Origin: Acidobacteriota bacterium
GTDB lineage: Bacteria; Acidobacteriota; Blastocatellia; Pyrinomonadales; Pyrinomonadaceae
Direction: 5' to 3'
Length of the DNA stretch: 64,000 nucleotides
NCBI GenBank assembly: GCA_023389035.1
Contig: JAEWFC010000012.1
Location: forward strand, 36,541-100,540
The translations under genes were made by a program, and so were the position numbers. Of this stretch, positions 1 through 7,987 are shown in pieces; within the stretch, counting starts at the first letter, position 1; every line of letters starts with the position of its first letter. The notes below the pieces were generated by a model, which saw only the letters and a list, made by a program, of their open reading frames with translations, was not told the DNA's origin and ran no database searches.

Positions 1-89
1 ACCACCCGTTCGCGGTGCGTGGCGTCAATCTCATAAATTCTCAATCCAGGTATATACCGCTTAGGTAGATAGAATTATCTCTATCCGCT

Positions 90-103
90 AAACTAGCTAG
101 TTT
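90..103. promoter_or_regulatory. 14-bp perfect palindrome in the leuS leader
   Basis: AAACTAGCTAGTTT reads the same on both strands and ends 16 bases before the leuS start codon. An AGATA/TATCT inverted repeat lies just before it (67-80). No T-box features such as a specifier loop or terminator are visible in the 119 bases available. It may be an operator or a short leader hairpin; function unknown. Confidence 0.3.
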
Positions 104-119
104 TACGCATTTTAACGTT

Positions 120-2789
120 ATGGACGAAAAGTATTTCGCACGAAAGATCGAGGCTAAATGGCAGAAGAAATGGGCCGAATCCAAGGCATTTGCTGCGGCG
201 GAAGACACGGAAAGGCCGAAGTTTTATCAGCTTGAAATGCTGCCGTATCCTTCGGGAAATCTTCACATGGGCCACGTGCGGAATTACGCGGTCGGCGATG
301 CGGTCGCGTGGTTCAAGCGTTTGAAAGGGTTCAATGTCCTGCATCCGATCGGATGGGATTCGTTCGGCCAGCCGGCTGAGGACGCTGCCGTAAAACGCAA
401 GGTAAACCCGCGGGACTGGACGGAAGAGAACATCAAGGTGATGCGCGGCCAGCTGCAAAGGCTGGGCATCAGCTACGACTGGTCACGCGAGATCGCCGCC
501 CACCGGCCGGATTATTACCGATGGGATCAGTGGTTTTTCTTAAAGATGTACGAGATGGGCCTGGCGTACAAGAAAAAGACGCAGGTCAACTGGTGCGAGA
601 TCGATCAGGCGACGCTCTCGAACGAGCAGGCGAGCGGCGGCCTGTGCTGGCGCTGCGGGAATCCGGTCACGAAGAAAGATCTTGAGCAGTGGTTCCTGAA
701 AACGACCGCGTACGCGGATCAACTGCTCGATGATATGGAAAAGATCGAGTCAGGCTGGCCGGCACACGTTATCAAACGCCAGCGTGATTGGATCGGCCGT
801 TCGGAGGGCGCGTATGTAGATTTCAAGGTCCGGCGGCCTGGAATGACCGGAAAGCTGTCGGCGCCTGCAGAGAATGAGAATGTCGTGCGCATCTTCACGA
901 CACGAATCGATACTATCTACGGCGCGAATGCTATCGTCTTGGCGGCAGAACATCCGATGATCGCGGAGTTCATTGATGGAATGTCGGATGAAGTTGTGGC
1001 GAAGATCGATGCGATCAAGGCCGAGAAACTGCGCCCGACGGATCACGAAGCCGAACCTGAGAAGGACGGCATCGACACAGGCCTGGTCGCGGTGAACCCG
1101 TTCAGCAACGAAGATATTCCAGTGTGGGTCGGGAACTACGTGATGATGGAATACGGCACCGGCGCGGTGATGAGCGTTCCGGCACACGATGAGCGGGATT
1201 TTGAGTTCGCTAAACGCTTCGGGCTGCCGGTCAGGCAGGTCATCTCGGAACCGCACCTGGTACACGAGCACCACACGATGCAGGCACTTGCGCTGGAAGA
1301 GCCGTATGTCTCGGGCGGCGTGCTTGTTCATTCGGATTTTTGGAACGGCAAGCCTTCGGATGAGGCCAAAGCCGAAATGACGAAGTACGCCAAGCTTCAC
1401 GGTTTTGGCGAGCCCGCTACAACGTATCGCCTGCGTGACTGGGGAATTTCGCGACAGCGTTTCTGGGGAGCTCCGATCCCGATCGTTTACTGCGACGAAT
1501 GTGGCGCCGTCGCTGAAAAATACGAAAATCTGCCGGTCGAACTGCCCGAGAATGCACCGATCACAGGCACCGGCGAATCGCCGCTTGCAAAGGTTGAAGA
1601 GTTCATCCGAACGACCTGCCCGAAATGCGGCGGTCCCGCAAGGCGTGAGACGGACACTATGGACACGTTCCTCGATTCGTCGTGGTATTTCTTCCGTTAT
1701 CTCGATCCGCAAAATACGTCCGAGCCTTTCAGTAAAGAGGCTGCGGCGTATTGGACGCCGGTCGATCAGTACATCGGCGGCGACGACCACGCCGTGATGC
1801 ACCTGATATATGCGCGATTTTGGTCGAAGGTGATGCGTGACCTGGGCTTGGTCGATTTCGACGAACCGGTTCATCGCTTGCTGACTCAGGGAATGGTCGT
1901 CGGTGAGACCTTCTTTGATGACGCGAGCGGCAAGCGTATTTATTATCCGCCGAGCGAAGTCACGGTCGAACGCGACGCTAAGGGCAAGATCACGGCGGCA
2001 CGGTCAAAGGACGGCACGGAACTGAAATACGCCATCGAGCGTATGTCCAAATCTAAGGGCAACGGCGTCGATCCGGATGAGATGGTCGAGATCTACGGTG
2101 CCGATGCGACGCGGCTTTTTGTGCTGTTCGCAGCCCCGGTCGATAACGAATTGGTCTGGCACGAAGCCGGCATCGAAGGCGCCGTCCGGTTCCTGCAGCG
2201 TGTTTGGCGTTTCGTTCACCGTTGGGAAAATGTGTCTGTCAATGGCGATCAAGCCGCGAGTGAACCGACCGAGAGGACCAAGAAGCTTCAGCAAAAGACG
2301 CATCAGACGATAAAGCGTGTCGAAGAGGCTCTTGAGACGCTGCAGTTCAATACGCCGGTCGCGGCACTGATGGAATTGACGAATGCGTTATATGAATCGG
2401 GGATCGATCCGGAAACGGCCGAGCCTGGTGAAAAGGCCGCGGTCCTGGACAGCATTCGTTCGCTGACATTGATGCTGACCCCATTTGCTCCGCACACGGC
2501 GGAGGAACTTTATTCCGTGCTCGCGAAAGATGACTCGGGAATGACAACTGCCGCGGCCCGTTTTCCCGAGTATCGGGCCGATCTCGCGACCGCTGATGAG
2601 ATCGAGATCGCGGTGCAAGTCAATGGAAAATTGCGTTCCCGTGTGTTCGCGTCGCCAGAGGCTGGATCGAGCGAGCTTGAAGGGCTGGCACTTGCAGACG
2701 CAAAGGTTCAGGAACACACTGCCGGCAAACAGGTCGTGAAGGTGATCGTCGTGCCGCAGCGACTGGTAAATATCGTAGTTCGCGGCTGA
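120..2789 (+). CDS. leuS: Leucyl-tRNA synthetase
   Basis: Cytoplasmic class I aminoacyl-tRNA synthetase that charges tRNA-Leu with leucine. The 889-residue product is full length for the bacterial family. The HIGH motif is seen as HMGH at residues 49-52 and the KMSKS loop as RMSKS at 641-645. Between them lies the CP1 editing domain, with the threonine-rich TTRIDT segment and the VPAHDERDFEFA segment that carries the conserved editing aspartate. Cysteine pairs near residue 180 and near residues 460-510 (CDEC, CPKC) fit zinc-ribbon insertions. The start is the first ATG after an AT-rich leader; no strong Shine-Dalgarno is visible. The gene stands alone, with 163 bases before the next gene. Confidence 0.97.
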   Translation: MDEKYFARKIEAKWQKKWAESKAFAAAEDTERPKFYQLEMLPYPSGNLHMGHVRNYAVGDAVAWFKRLKGFNVLHPIGWDSFGQPAEDAAVKRKVNPRDWTEENIKVMRGQLQRLGISYDWSREIAAHRPDYYRWDQWFFLKMYEMGLAYKKKTQVNWCEIDQATLSNEQASGGLCWRCGNPVTKKDLEQWFLKTTAYADQLLDDMEKIESGWPAHVIKRQRDWIGRSEGAYVDFKVRRPGMTGKLSAPAENENVVRIFTTRIDTIYGANAIVLAAEHPMIAEFIDGMSDEVVAKIDAIKAEKLRPTDHEAEPEKDGIDTGLVAVNPFSNEDIPVWVGNYVMMEYGTGAVMSVPAHDERDFEFAKRFGLPVRQVISEPHLVHEHHTMQALALEEPYVSGGVLVHSDFWNGKPSDEAKAEMTKYAKLHGFGEPATTYRLRDWGISRQRFWGAPIPIVYCDECGAVAEKYENLPVELPENAPITGTGESPLAKVEEFIRTTCPKCGGPARRETDTMDTFLDSSWYFFRYLDPQNTSEPFSKEAAAYWTPVDQYIGGDDHAVMHLIYARFWSKVMRDLGLVDFDEPVHRLLTQGMVVGETFFDDASGKRIYYPPSEVTVERDAKGKITAARSKDGTELKYAIERMSKSKGNGVDPDEMVEIYGADATRLFVLFAAPVDNELVWHEAGIEGAVRFLQRVWRFVHRWENVSVNGDQAASEPTERTKKLQQKTHQTIKRVEEALETLQFNTPVAALMELTNALYESGIDPETAEPGEKAAVLDSIRSLTLMLTPFAPHTAEELYSVLAKDDSGMTTAAARFPEYRADLATADEIEIAVQVNGKLRSRVFASPEAGSSELEGLALADAKVQEHTAGKQVVKVIVVPQRLVNIVVRG

Positions 2790-2952
2790 AACTTAAGTGC
2801 CTGAAAGTGCGATGTTTAACAGCAGAACCTTGATTGTGTTTTGCAAAAAAACTAGAATGAGAAAGCTCGAGACCGCAAAAGTTCACCGAATCTTTGTTCT
2901 ATATTTTGGTTAGATCTCCCCTCATCTGACCAGGCATGCGGCCGAATAACCG

Positions 2953-5220
2953 ATGAAGGAGTGCCAGCTCTGTAAAAACTGCTACACGGACGATGTAGCC
3001 ACATGTCCGAAAGACGGGATGCCGACGATGCACACCATCGCCGGCGAACCTGTTCTGGAGGGCAAGTACCATCTCGAAAGCCGCCTGGGACAGGGCGGAA
3101 TGGGTGTCGTGTACAAGGCTCGACACGCATATCTGAAAACACAGCTCGCGATCAAGATAATCTTACCTGACCTGGTCGGTAATGATCCGCAGCTGGTCAC
3201 AAGATTTCGACAGGAAGCACTTGCCGCCGCAGCCATTCGCCATATGAATGTTGTGGCGGTAACAGATTACGGCGTCATCCAGGGTTCCATCCCGTTCCTG
3301 GTGATGGAATACGTCGAAGGCGAGGCTCTTCACGACCTGCTGACACGCGAAAAACGGCTAGAGCCGGAAAAGGCGTTGGAACTGATGTCGGCGATATGTG
3401 CGGGCGTCGGGGCGGCACATCATCAGGGAATCGTTCATCGCGATCTTAAACCGCTGAACATAATGATCTGCAGCGATAAGCCGACGATCGCTCAGGCGGT
3501 AAAGATCCTCGATTTCGGCCTCGCGAAGATCAAGTCGGGCGAGCTGCTCGGTTCATTTATACAGGCTCAGACGACCGGGCTGATGGGCTCGCCGTACTAT
3601 ATGGCGCCCGAACAGTGGGCTGACGACGAGCCTGATTCGCGTTCAGACATTTACAGCCTCGGCGTGATGCTTTACCAGATGCTCGCAGGCGATGTGCCGT
3701 TCAAGGGGTCGTCGATCCCGGCGATAATGAAGAAGCATATAAGCGATCCGGCGCCGCGTTTCATCGAGATGGGCGTGAATATCGCACCCGAGATCGAAGC
3801 CGCCGTTCTGCATACGCTGCAAAAGGATAAGGAACAGCGCACGGCATCGGTCGAGGAGATGATCCGCGAGTTGCGGGAGGCCGTTTATCCACCCGGGATC
3901 GGCATTCACACGACATCCGGCGGAGCACTGCCGGTTTCATCGCTTAACATTCGCACTAATCCGCCGCAGTCGCAGGTTTACGTAGATAATGTTCCGGTCG
4001 GCCAAAGCCGCGATGACGGCTGGATAACGCTGAACGGCATTCAGAGCGGGAATCACCGCTTGCGCGTGTCGAAGTCGGGCTATAACGATTGGTTCGCCGA
4101 GGTGATCTGCGACGGTCGTCCGCAGCAGGTCATCGCAGACCTTGCCGCTGGTTCGCAGGGATCAGGTGCCGGGCCGACGGTCGCTTACACCGGAAATATC
4201 TCACAGCATACGCCGCAAAATCTGTCGTCGACGCTCGGCGGCGATATGCAGAAAACGCAGGTCCAGCAGATGCACTCGACCGGTGAGCAGCAGGTCAGCG
4301 TTGCGTCCCAACCTGCTAAAAAGTCATTTCTTTCGCCGTTAGTTCTCGGGATAATCGCTGCAGTATTGCTCGGCGGCCTGGGCGTAGCAGGCTTGGGCGG
4401 TGCGTTCATGATGGGTTGGATCCCGACCGGCGGCGGGACCGAGGTCGAGCCCGGCAATGGCATCGTCAGCGACAGCCCCAGCCCAGCACCGGTACAGGAC
4501 GTTTCGCAGCCGACCAAAGCCGATCTTGCGATGATCGAGGGCGGTACGTTCACAATGGGCCGCAATGACGGCGGTGATCTCGAAAAGCCGGAGCATCAGG
4601 TCACGGTCAAGAGCTTCATGATGGACAAGACCGAGGTGACCAATGCCGAGTTCAGGGAGTTTATGACGGCTGAACGATATCAGCCGAAGACCGGCGAACG
4701 GTTTCTCGCACACTGGGTGAACGGTAAGCCGATCGGCGGTGAAGAAAAGATGCCTGTTCGTTTCGTGAATATTGAGGATGTCACTGCCTTTGCGGCATGG
4801 CGATCGAAACGAGACGGTGTTAAGTATCGCCTACCGACCGAACAAGAATGGGAGTACGCGGCTCGCAACGGAGCGAAGCAGAACCTGTATCCCTGGGGCA
4901 ATGATTTTCGGGCAGAATGTGCGGTGGTCGATCGCGGCGGTTCTGATCCGGAGCCTGTAGGAATGACATCTTGCCCGAACGATGCTGGGGTGCAAGACCT
5001 GATCGGCAACCTGCTCGAATGGACAAGCAGCGATCCCTGGGTTTACCCCGGCAGCCCGCTCACGGTTGACGCTAAAGGCGAGAAGAAAAAGATGGTCCGC
5101 GGCGGCAGTGCCGAGTACAAGTCGACCGGAGAAAATGCAGCCACAGCGACGTTTCGAATCGAAGCCGTGATGGAGATACGAGCTGCCGTCTTAGGTTTTC
5201 GGCTTGTTCGCGATCCTTAA
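2953..5220 (+). CDS. Ser/Thr protein kinase with PEGA and formylglycine-generating-enzyme-like domains
   Basis: Membrane-anchored Hanks-type kinase of 755 residues. A short cysteine-rich stretch (C4, C7, C10, C18) precedes the kinase domain. Kinase motifs are complete: glycine loop GQGGMG around 47-52, AIK lysine K68, HRDLKPLN with D164 and N169, DFG at 187-189 and APE at 218-220. A PEGA-like domain follows at about 325-380, then a glutamine-rich linker, one transmembrane helix at about 456-485, and an FGE-sulfatase/SUMF1-type domain from about 526 to the end (PTEQEWEYAAR, PWGNDF, GNLLEWTSS, VRGGS). FGE domains in such fusions usually serve as ligand-binding folds, not sulfatase activators; that role is inferred here. 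The kinase faces the cytoplasm and the FGE domain the outside. It ends in a strong terminator. Confidence 0.93.
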   Translation: MKECQLCKNCYTDDVATCPKDGMPTMHTIAGEPVLEGKYHLESRLGQGGMGVVYKARHAYLKTQLAIKIILPDLVGNDPQLVTRFRQEALAAAAIRHMNVVAVTDYGVIQGSIPFLVMEYVEGEALHDLLTREKRLEPEKALELMSAICAGVGAAHHQGIVHRDLKPLNIMICSDKPTIAQAVKILDFGLAKIKSGELLGSFIQAQTTGLMGSPYYMAPEQWADDEPDSRSDIYSLGVMLYQMLAGDVPFKGSSIPAIMKKHISDPAPRFIEMGVNIAPEIEAAVLHTLQKDKEQRTASVEEMIRELREAVYPPGIGIHTTSGGALPVSSLNIRTNPPQSQVYVDNVPVGQSRDDGWITLNGIQSGNHRLRVSKSGYNDWFAEVICDGRPQQVIADLAAGSQGSGAGPTVAYTGNISQHTPQNLSSTLGGDMQKTQVQQMHSTGEQQVSVASQPAKKSFLSPLVLGIIAAVLLGGLGVAGLGGAFMMGWIPTGGGTEVEPGNGIVSDSPSPAPVQDVSQPTKADLAMIEGGTFTMGRNDGGDLEKPEHQVTVKSFMMDKTEVTNAEFREFMTAERYQPKTGERFLAHWVNGKPIGGEEKMPVRFVNIEDVTAFAAWRSKRDGVKYRLPTEQEWEYAARNGAKQNLYPWGNDFRAECAVVDRGGSDPEPVGMTSCPNDAGVQDLIGNLLEWTSSDPWVYPGSPLTVDAKGEKKKMVRGGSAEYKSTGENAATATFRIEAVMEIRAAVLGFRLVRDP

Positions 5221-5240
5221 GCCGAACGGTTAACGAGAAA

Positions 5241-5276
5241 AAGAAAAGCCCGTCGTGCCAGCGACGGGCTTTTCTT
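5241..5276. terminator. Bidirectional intrinsic terminator
   Basis: A perfect 15-bp stem (5241-5255 with 5262-5276) and 6-base loop, with the GC core CCCGTCG/CGACGGG flanked by A-tracts on one side and T-tracts on the other. It lies between the convergent kinase and response-regulator genes, so it can stop transcription from both. Confidence 0.92.
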
Positions 5277-5323
5277 TTGTGGGAGACAGAAGGCGACCTG
5301 TGGGAGCAGGAAGCTGTTCCGGA

Positions 5324-6343
5324 CTATTGAGCGAAAACTCGGTCTGCCATCACGTTTGACGGCATCCGGATATCATCGCGGTCGCACACCGCGTCGACGA
5401 TCTCCGGATCGAACTGCGTACCAGCGAGCGACAGCAGGTGATCAGTGATCTCGTCCTCGGCCAAATTGCGAAGCCCGTTGCCGCGGGACGCAAGACGCTC
5501 GTATTCGTGTACGACGCTGAGAATTCGGGCAGGTACGGGTATCTCATCACCCATGAATCCGTTAGGAGATCCGGTCCCGTCGAAATGTTCCCCGCGATAT
5601 TGGAGGAGGGTGAAAACGTCTTCAAGCTCAGGCACCTCGGCGAGGATCGCAATGGCTCGCTCAACGCTTCCGGCGACGCGGTCATGGCCGATCTCAAGCA
5701 GGGAGCCGATGGTCGGCATGTTTGCCGACATCTCATAGAAATAGGCTGCCGTCCCGAGCGTTTCGAGCTCGGCCGCGACAAGATTGAGGCCTCTTCCGAC
5801 CTTTACCGCTCGGTCGCGCATGGCCTCAGCACGTTCCGCCGATCCGGAATTGCGACTGTGGACAACCTCGCCGGCCAGCCTCACCATCGCGTCCTTCATG
5901 CTCTTTAACCGCAGCTGGTTCCGTTCATTAGTGATCTGGAGCTGTCGCTGGGCGCGCATCGTTTCGTAGTGCTGCAGCGCACGCCGTGCGGTCTGCAGCA
6001 GCTCTTCGTTCACCCACGGCTTGGTGATGTATTTATAGACAGCACCGGAATTTATCGCCTCGACGAGGGCTTCGGCATCCGAATAGCCGGTCAGCATTAT
6101 ACGGACCGTCTGCGGCCGCATTTCTGCTGCCTTTTTCAGGAACTCGATGCCGGTCATTCCGGGCATTCGCTGATCAGAGATGATGAGCGAAAAGTCATGA
6201 ACGGAAAGCAGATCGATCGCGTCCTGCCCGGAGGCTGCCGTTGCGACATCGTAGTTCGCACGGAAAAGCCGTTCGAGCAGGCGAAGGTTTGCGGTCTCGT
6301 CGTCGACGATCAGGATCTTGTAACGGGTTAATTCTTGAAACAT
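5324..6343 (-). CDS. Response regulator with degenerate HD-GYP-like output domain
   Basis: 339-residue two-component output protein. The receiver domain spans about 8-122, with the acidic pair D14/D15, phospho-acceptor D57 in SDQRMPG, and conserved lysine K107 in TKPW. A helical linker at 120-160 leads to a C-terminal domain that resembles HD-GYP. The GYP signature is altered to DGTGSP (254-259), and the position of the HD pair reads YE (about 202-203). A cyclic-di-GMP phosphodiesterase needs those metal ligands, so this copy is probably catalytically dead and acts by binding. It starts 2 bases after the stop of the upstream kinase gene, so the two are co-transcribed and very likely cognate. 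Confidence 0.85.
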   Translation of the reverse strand: MFQELTRYKILIVDDETANLRLLERLFRANYDVATAASGQDAIDLLSVHDFSLIISDQRMPGMTGIEFLKKAAEMRPQTVRIMLTGYSDAEALVEAINSGAVYKYITKPWVNEELLQTARRALQHYETMRAQRQLQITNERNQLRLKSMKDAMVRLAGEVVHSRNSGSAERAEAMRDRAVKVGRGLNLVAAELETLGTAAYFYEMSANMPTIGSLLEIGHDRVAGSVERAIAILAEVPELEDVFTLLQYRGEHFDGTGSPNGFMGDEIPVPARILSVVHEYERLASRGNGLRNLAEDEITDHLLSLAGTQFDPEIVDAVCDRDDIRMPSNVMADRVFAQ

Positions 6344-6345
6344 CG

Positions 6346-7698
6346 TTATTGTGGGATATCGCTGCTGTCAGCCTGTGGACATTTTTTCGGGAGAACGACG
6401 GTGAATTCGGATCCCTTGCCGGGTTCCGAGACAACGTCGATGCGGCCGCCGTGGCGTTCGACAATTCCGAATGAAATGGAAAGGCCAAGGCCTGTTCCCT
6501 CGCCGACCGGTTTTGTCGTGAAAAAGGGGTCGAAGATCTTGATCAGGTTCTCGCGTGTGATGCCGACGCCGTCATCGGTGACGCGAACATAGACATTCTC
6601 GCCATCACAAGACGTCGCGATGGTAACCGTCCCGCCTTTCGCACCGAGCGACTGGGCGGCGTTTACGAGCAGGTTCGTCCACACCTGATTCAATTGAGCT
6701 GAATATGCCTCAACGATGGGAAGTTCGCCGTATTCCCGCAAAAGGCGAACATTCCCACCGCTGAAGTACCGCGACAACAGCCGAATGGTGGAATCAATTC
6801 CTTCGTGAATATCAGTAACCTTGAACTCAGCCTCATCGAGCCTGGAAAATGTCCGAAGATTTTGAACGATATCACGGATCCGTTCGGTACCGCTGCGGCA
6901 GTCTGAGATGATCGACACGAGGTCTTCGCGTGTCGTCTCATATTGGATCTCGTCCTTGATCGCACGCGATTGGGCAGCGATCTCAGGCGAGAGTGGTTGT
7001 GAGTCGTAAAAGGCGAGCAGCCTCAGCAGATCGACGGTGCACTGTTCCAAAAGGTCCAGGTTTCCGTAAACAAAGCCGACCGGGTTGTTCAGTTCATGAG
7101 CAACGCCGGCAGCAAGCTGCCCGAGGGAGGCCATTTTTTCGCTGTGAACTATCTGTGCCTGCAGCCGTTCCATCTGGGCCTTACCGCGAAGAAGTTCTTC
7201 GTTGCGGGCCTCAAGGTCGAGCTTGTATTGTTTAGCGTTCTTTAGGAGAGCTTGGCGTTCAAGTGCACGCTCGACAGCGAGCTGCAGAACTTCGGGTTCA
7301 CAGGGCTTGATCAGGTAATCGAAAGCACCAAGGCGGACCGCATCAAGTGCCCGTTGCGGGCGGTCGACGCCTGACACCACCAGAACGGCAGTGTCGGGAT
7401 AGGTTTCGATAACCTTTCGGAGGAGTTCGATGCCGGAAAGTCCAGGCATCATCACATCAGTGATAACCAGGTCGTAGGGGTTTTTACGCAGTTCACCGAT
7501 CGCATCGATGACGGAACCGACCTCGTCGCAGTCGTAACGCATCGAAAGGCATCGCTTGAAAACCTTTCGAACGACTGCGGAGTCGTCAACGATCAGAATG
7601 CGGCCGAGGCTTTCGATCGCCTCGATCTCATGAGAGATATCCGTAGCCGGCAGCTGCGAAGGATAGTAGGACGATGTTTGCGGGACGGTGTTCGTCAT
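6346..7698 (-). CDS. Receiver-histidine kinase (N-terminal REC, HisKA, HATPase)
   Basis: Soluble 450-residue kinase with no transmembrane segments. The receiver domain is at about 33-150, with D38/D39, phospho-acceptor D81 (TDVMMPG) and K131. A coiled-coil linker spans 150-185. The HisKA box HELNNP puts the phospho-histidine at H201. The ATP-binding domain shows the N box around 338-350, the G1 box DDGVGI (375-380) and the G2 box GEGTGLGLS (399-408). A REC domain in front of the kinase suggests that phosphorylation of D81 by another kinase gates its activity. The next gene, a response regulator, starts 2 bases after its stop. Confidence 0.9.
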   Translation of the reverse strand: MTNTVPQTSSYYPSQLPATDISHEIEAIESLGRILIVDDSAVVRKVFKRCLSMRYDCDEVGSVIDAIGELRKNPYDLVITDVMMPGLSGIELLRKVIETYPDTAVLVVSGVDRPQRALDAVRLGAFDYLIKPCEPEVLQLAVERALERQALLKNAKQYKLDLEARNEELLRGKAQMERLQAQIVHSEKMASLGQLAAGVAHELNNPVGFVYGNLDLLEQCTVDLLRLLAFYDSQPLSPEIAAQSRAIKDEIQYETTREDLVSIISDCRSGTERIRDIVQNLRTFSRLDEAEFKVTDIHEGIDSTIRLLSRYFSGGNVRLLREYGELPIVEAYSAQLNQVWTNLLVNAAQSLGAKGGTVTIATSCDGENVYVRVTDDGVGITRENLIKIFDPFFTTKPVGEGTGLGLSISFGIVERHGGRIDVVSEPGKGSEFTVVLPKKCPQADSSDIPQ

Positions 7699-7847
7699 GT
7701 TTTGAAAGCGGCCGTGTAAGAATCAGACATTCTGTTGGGAGCGGCCGCAAAGACAATGGCAAACGTTGTGCCTGAGTAGGCGGAAGCTATAAACCATTGG
7801 AATCATTGAGTATTATCAAAACGTATGCGGCCGCGAAGCTGCGGCAT

Positions 7848-7894
7848 GGGGAGAATTAGACCGCTTCAAAGATCGAAACGGGTATATTCTCCCC
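7848..7894. repeat. Inverted repeat GGGGAGAAT...ATTCTCCCC in a divergent promoter region
   Basis: The 290-base gap between the divergent histidine kinase and FHA-ABC genes must hold both promoters. It contains a perfect 9-bp inverted repeat (7848-7856 and 7886-7894) separated by 29 bases, and two GCGGCCGC octamers (7741-7748 and 7827-7834). The repeat could be an operator or leader hairpin for the exporter gene; no clear -35/-10 pair was identified. Confidence 0.35.
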
Positions 7895-7987
7895 AGCTAT
7901 AACGGGATGAAAGCGGGCGTTTTTTCTTTATCGCGGCTTGGGCTAGAATCTTTCAGGCATATGTAGCCCGGACCATTCTCGCGACAA

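Noticed and set aside
1..119. T-box or other riboswitch ahead of leuS
   Set aside because: Only 119 bases are available; no specifier loop, T-box consensus or terminator/antiterminator pair is visible.
750..1874. 374-codon open frame antisense to leuS
   Set aside because: The sense strand codes for an intact leucyl-tRNA synthetase; the antisense product is Arg/His-rich without motifs, as expected from GC-rich codon bias.
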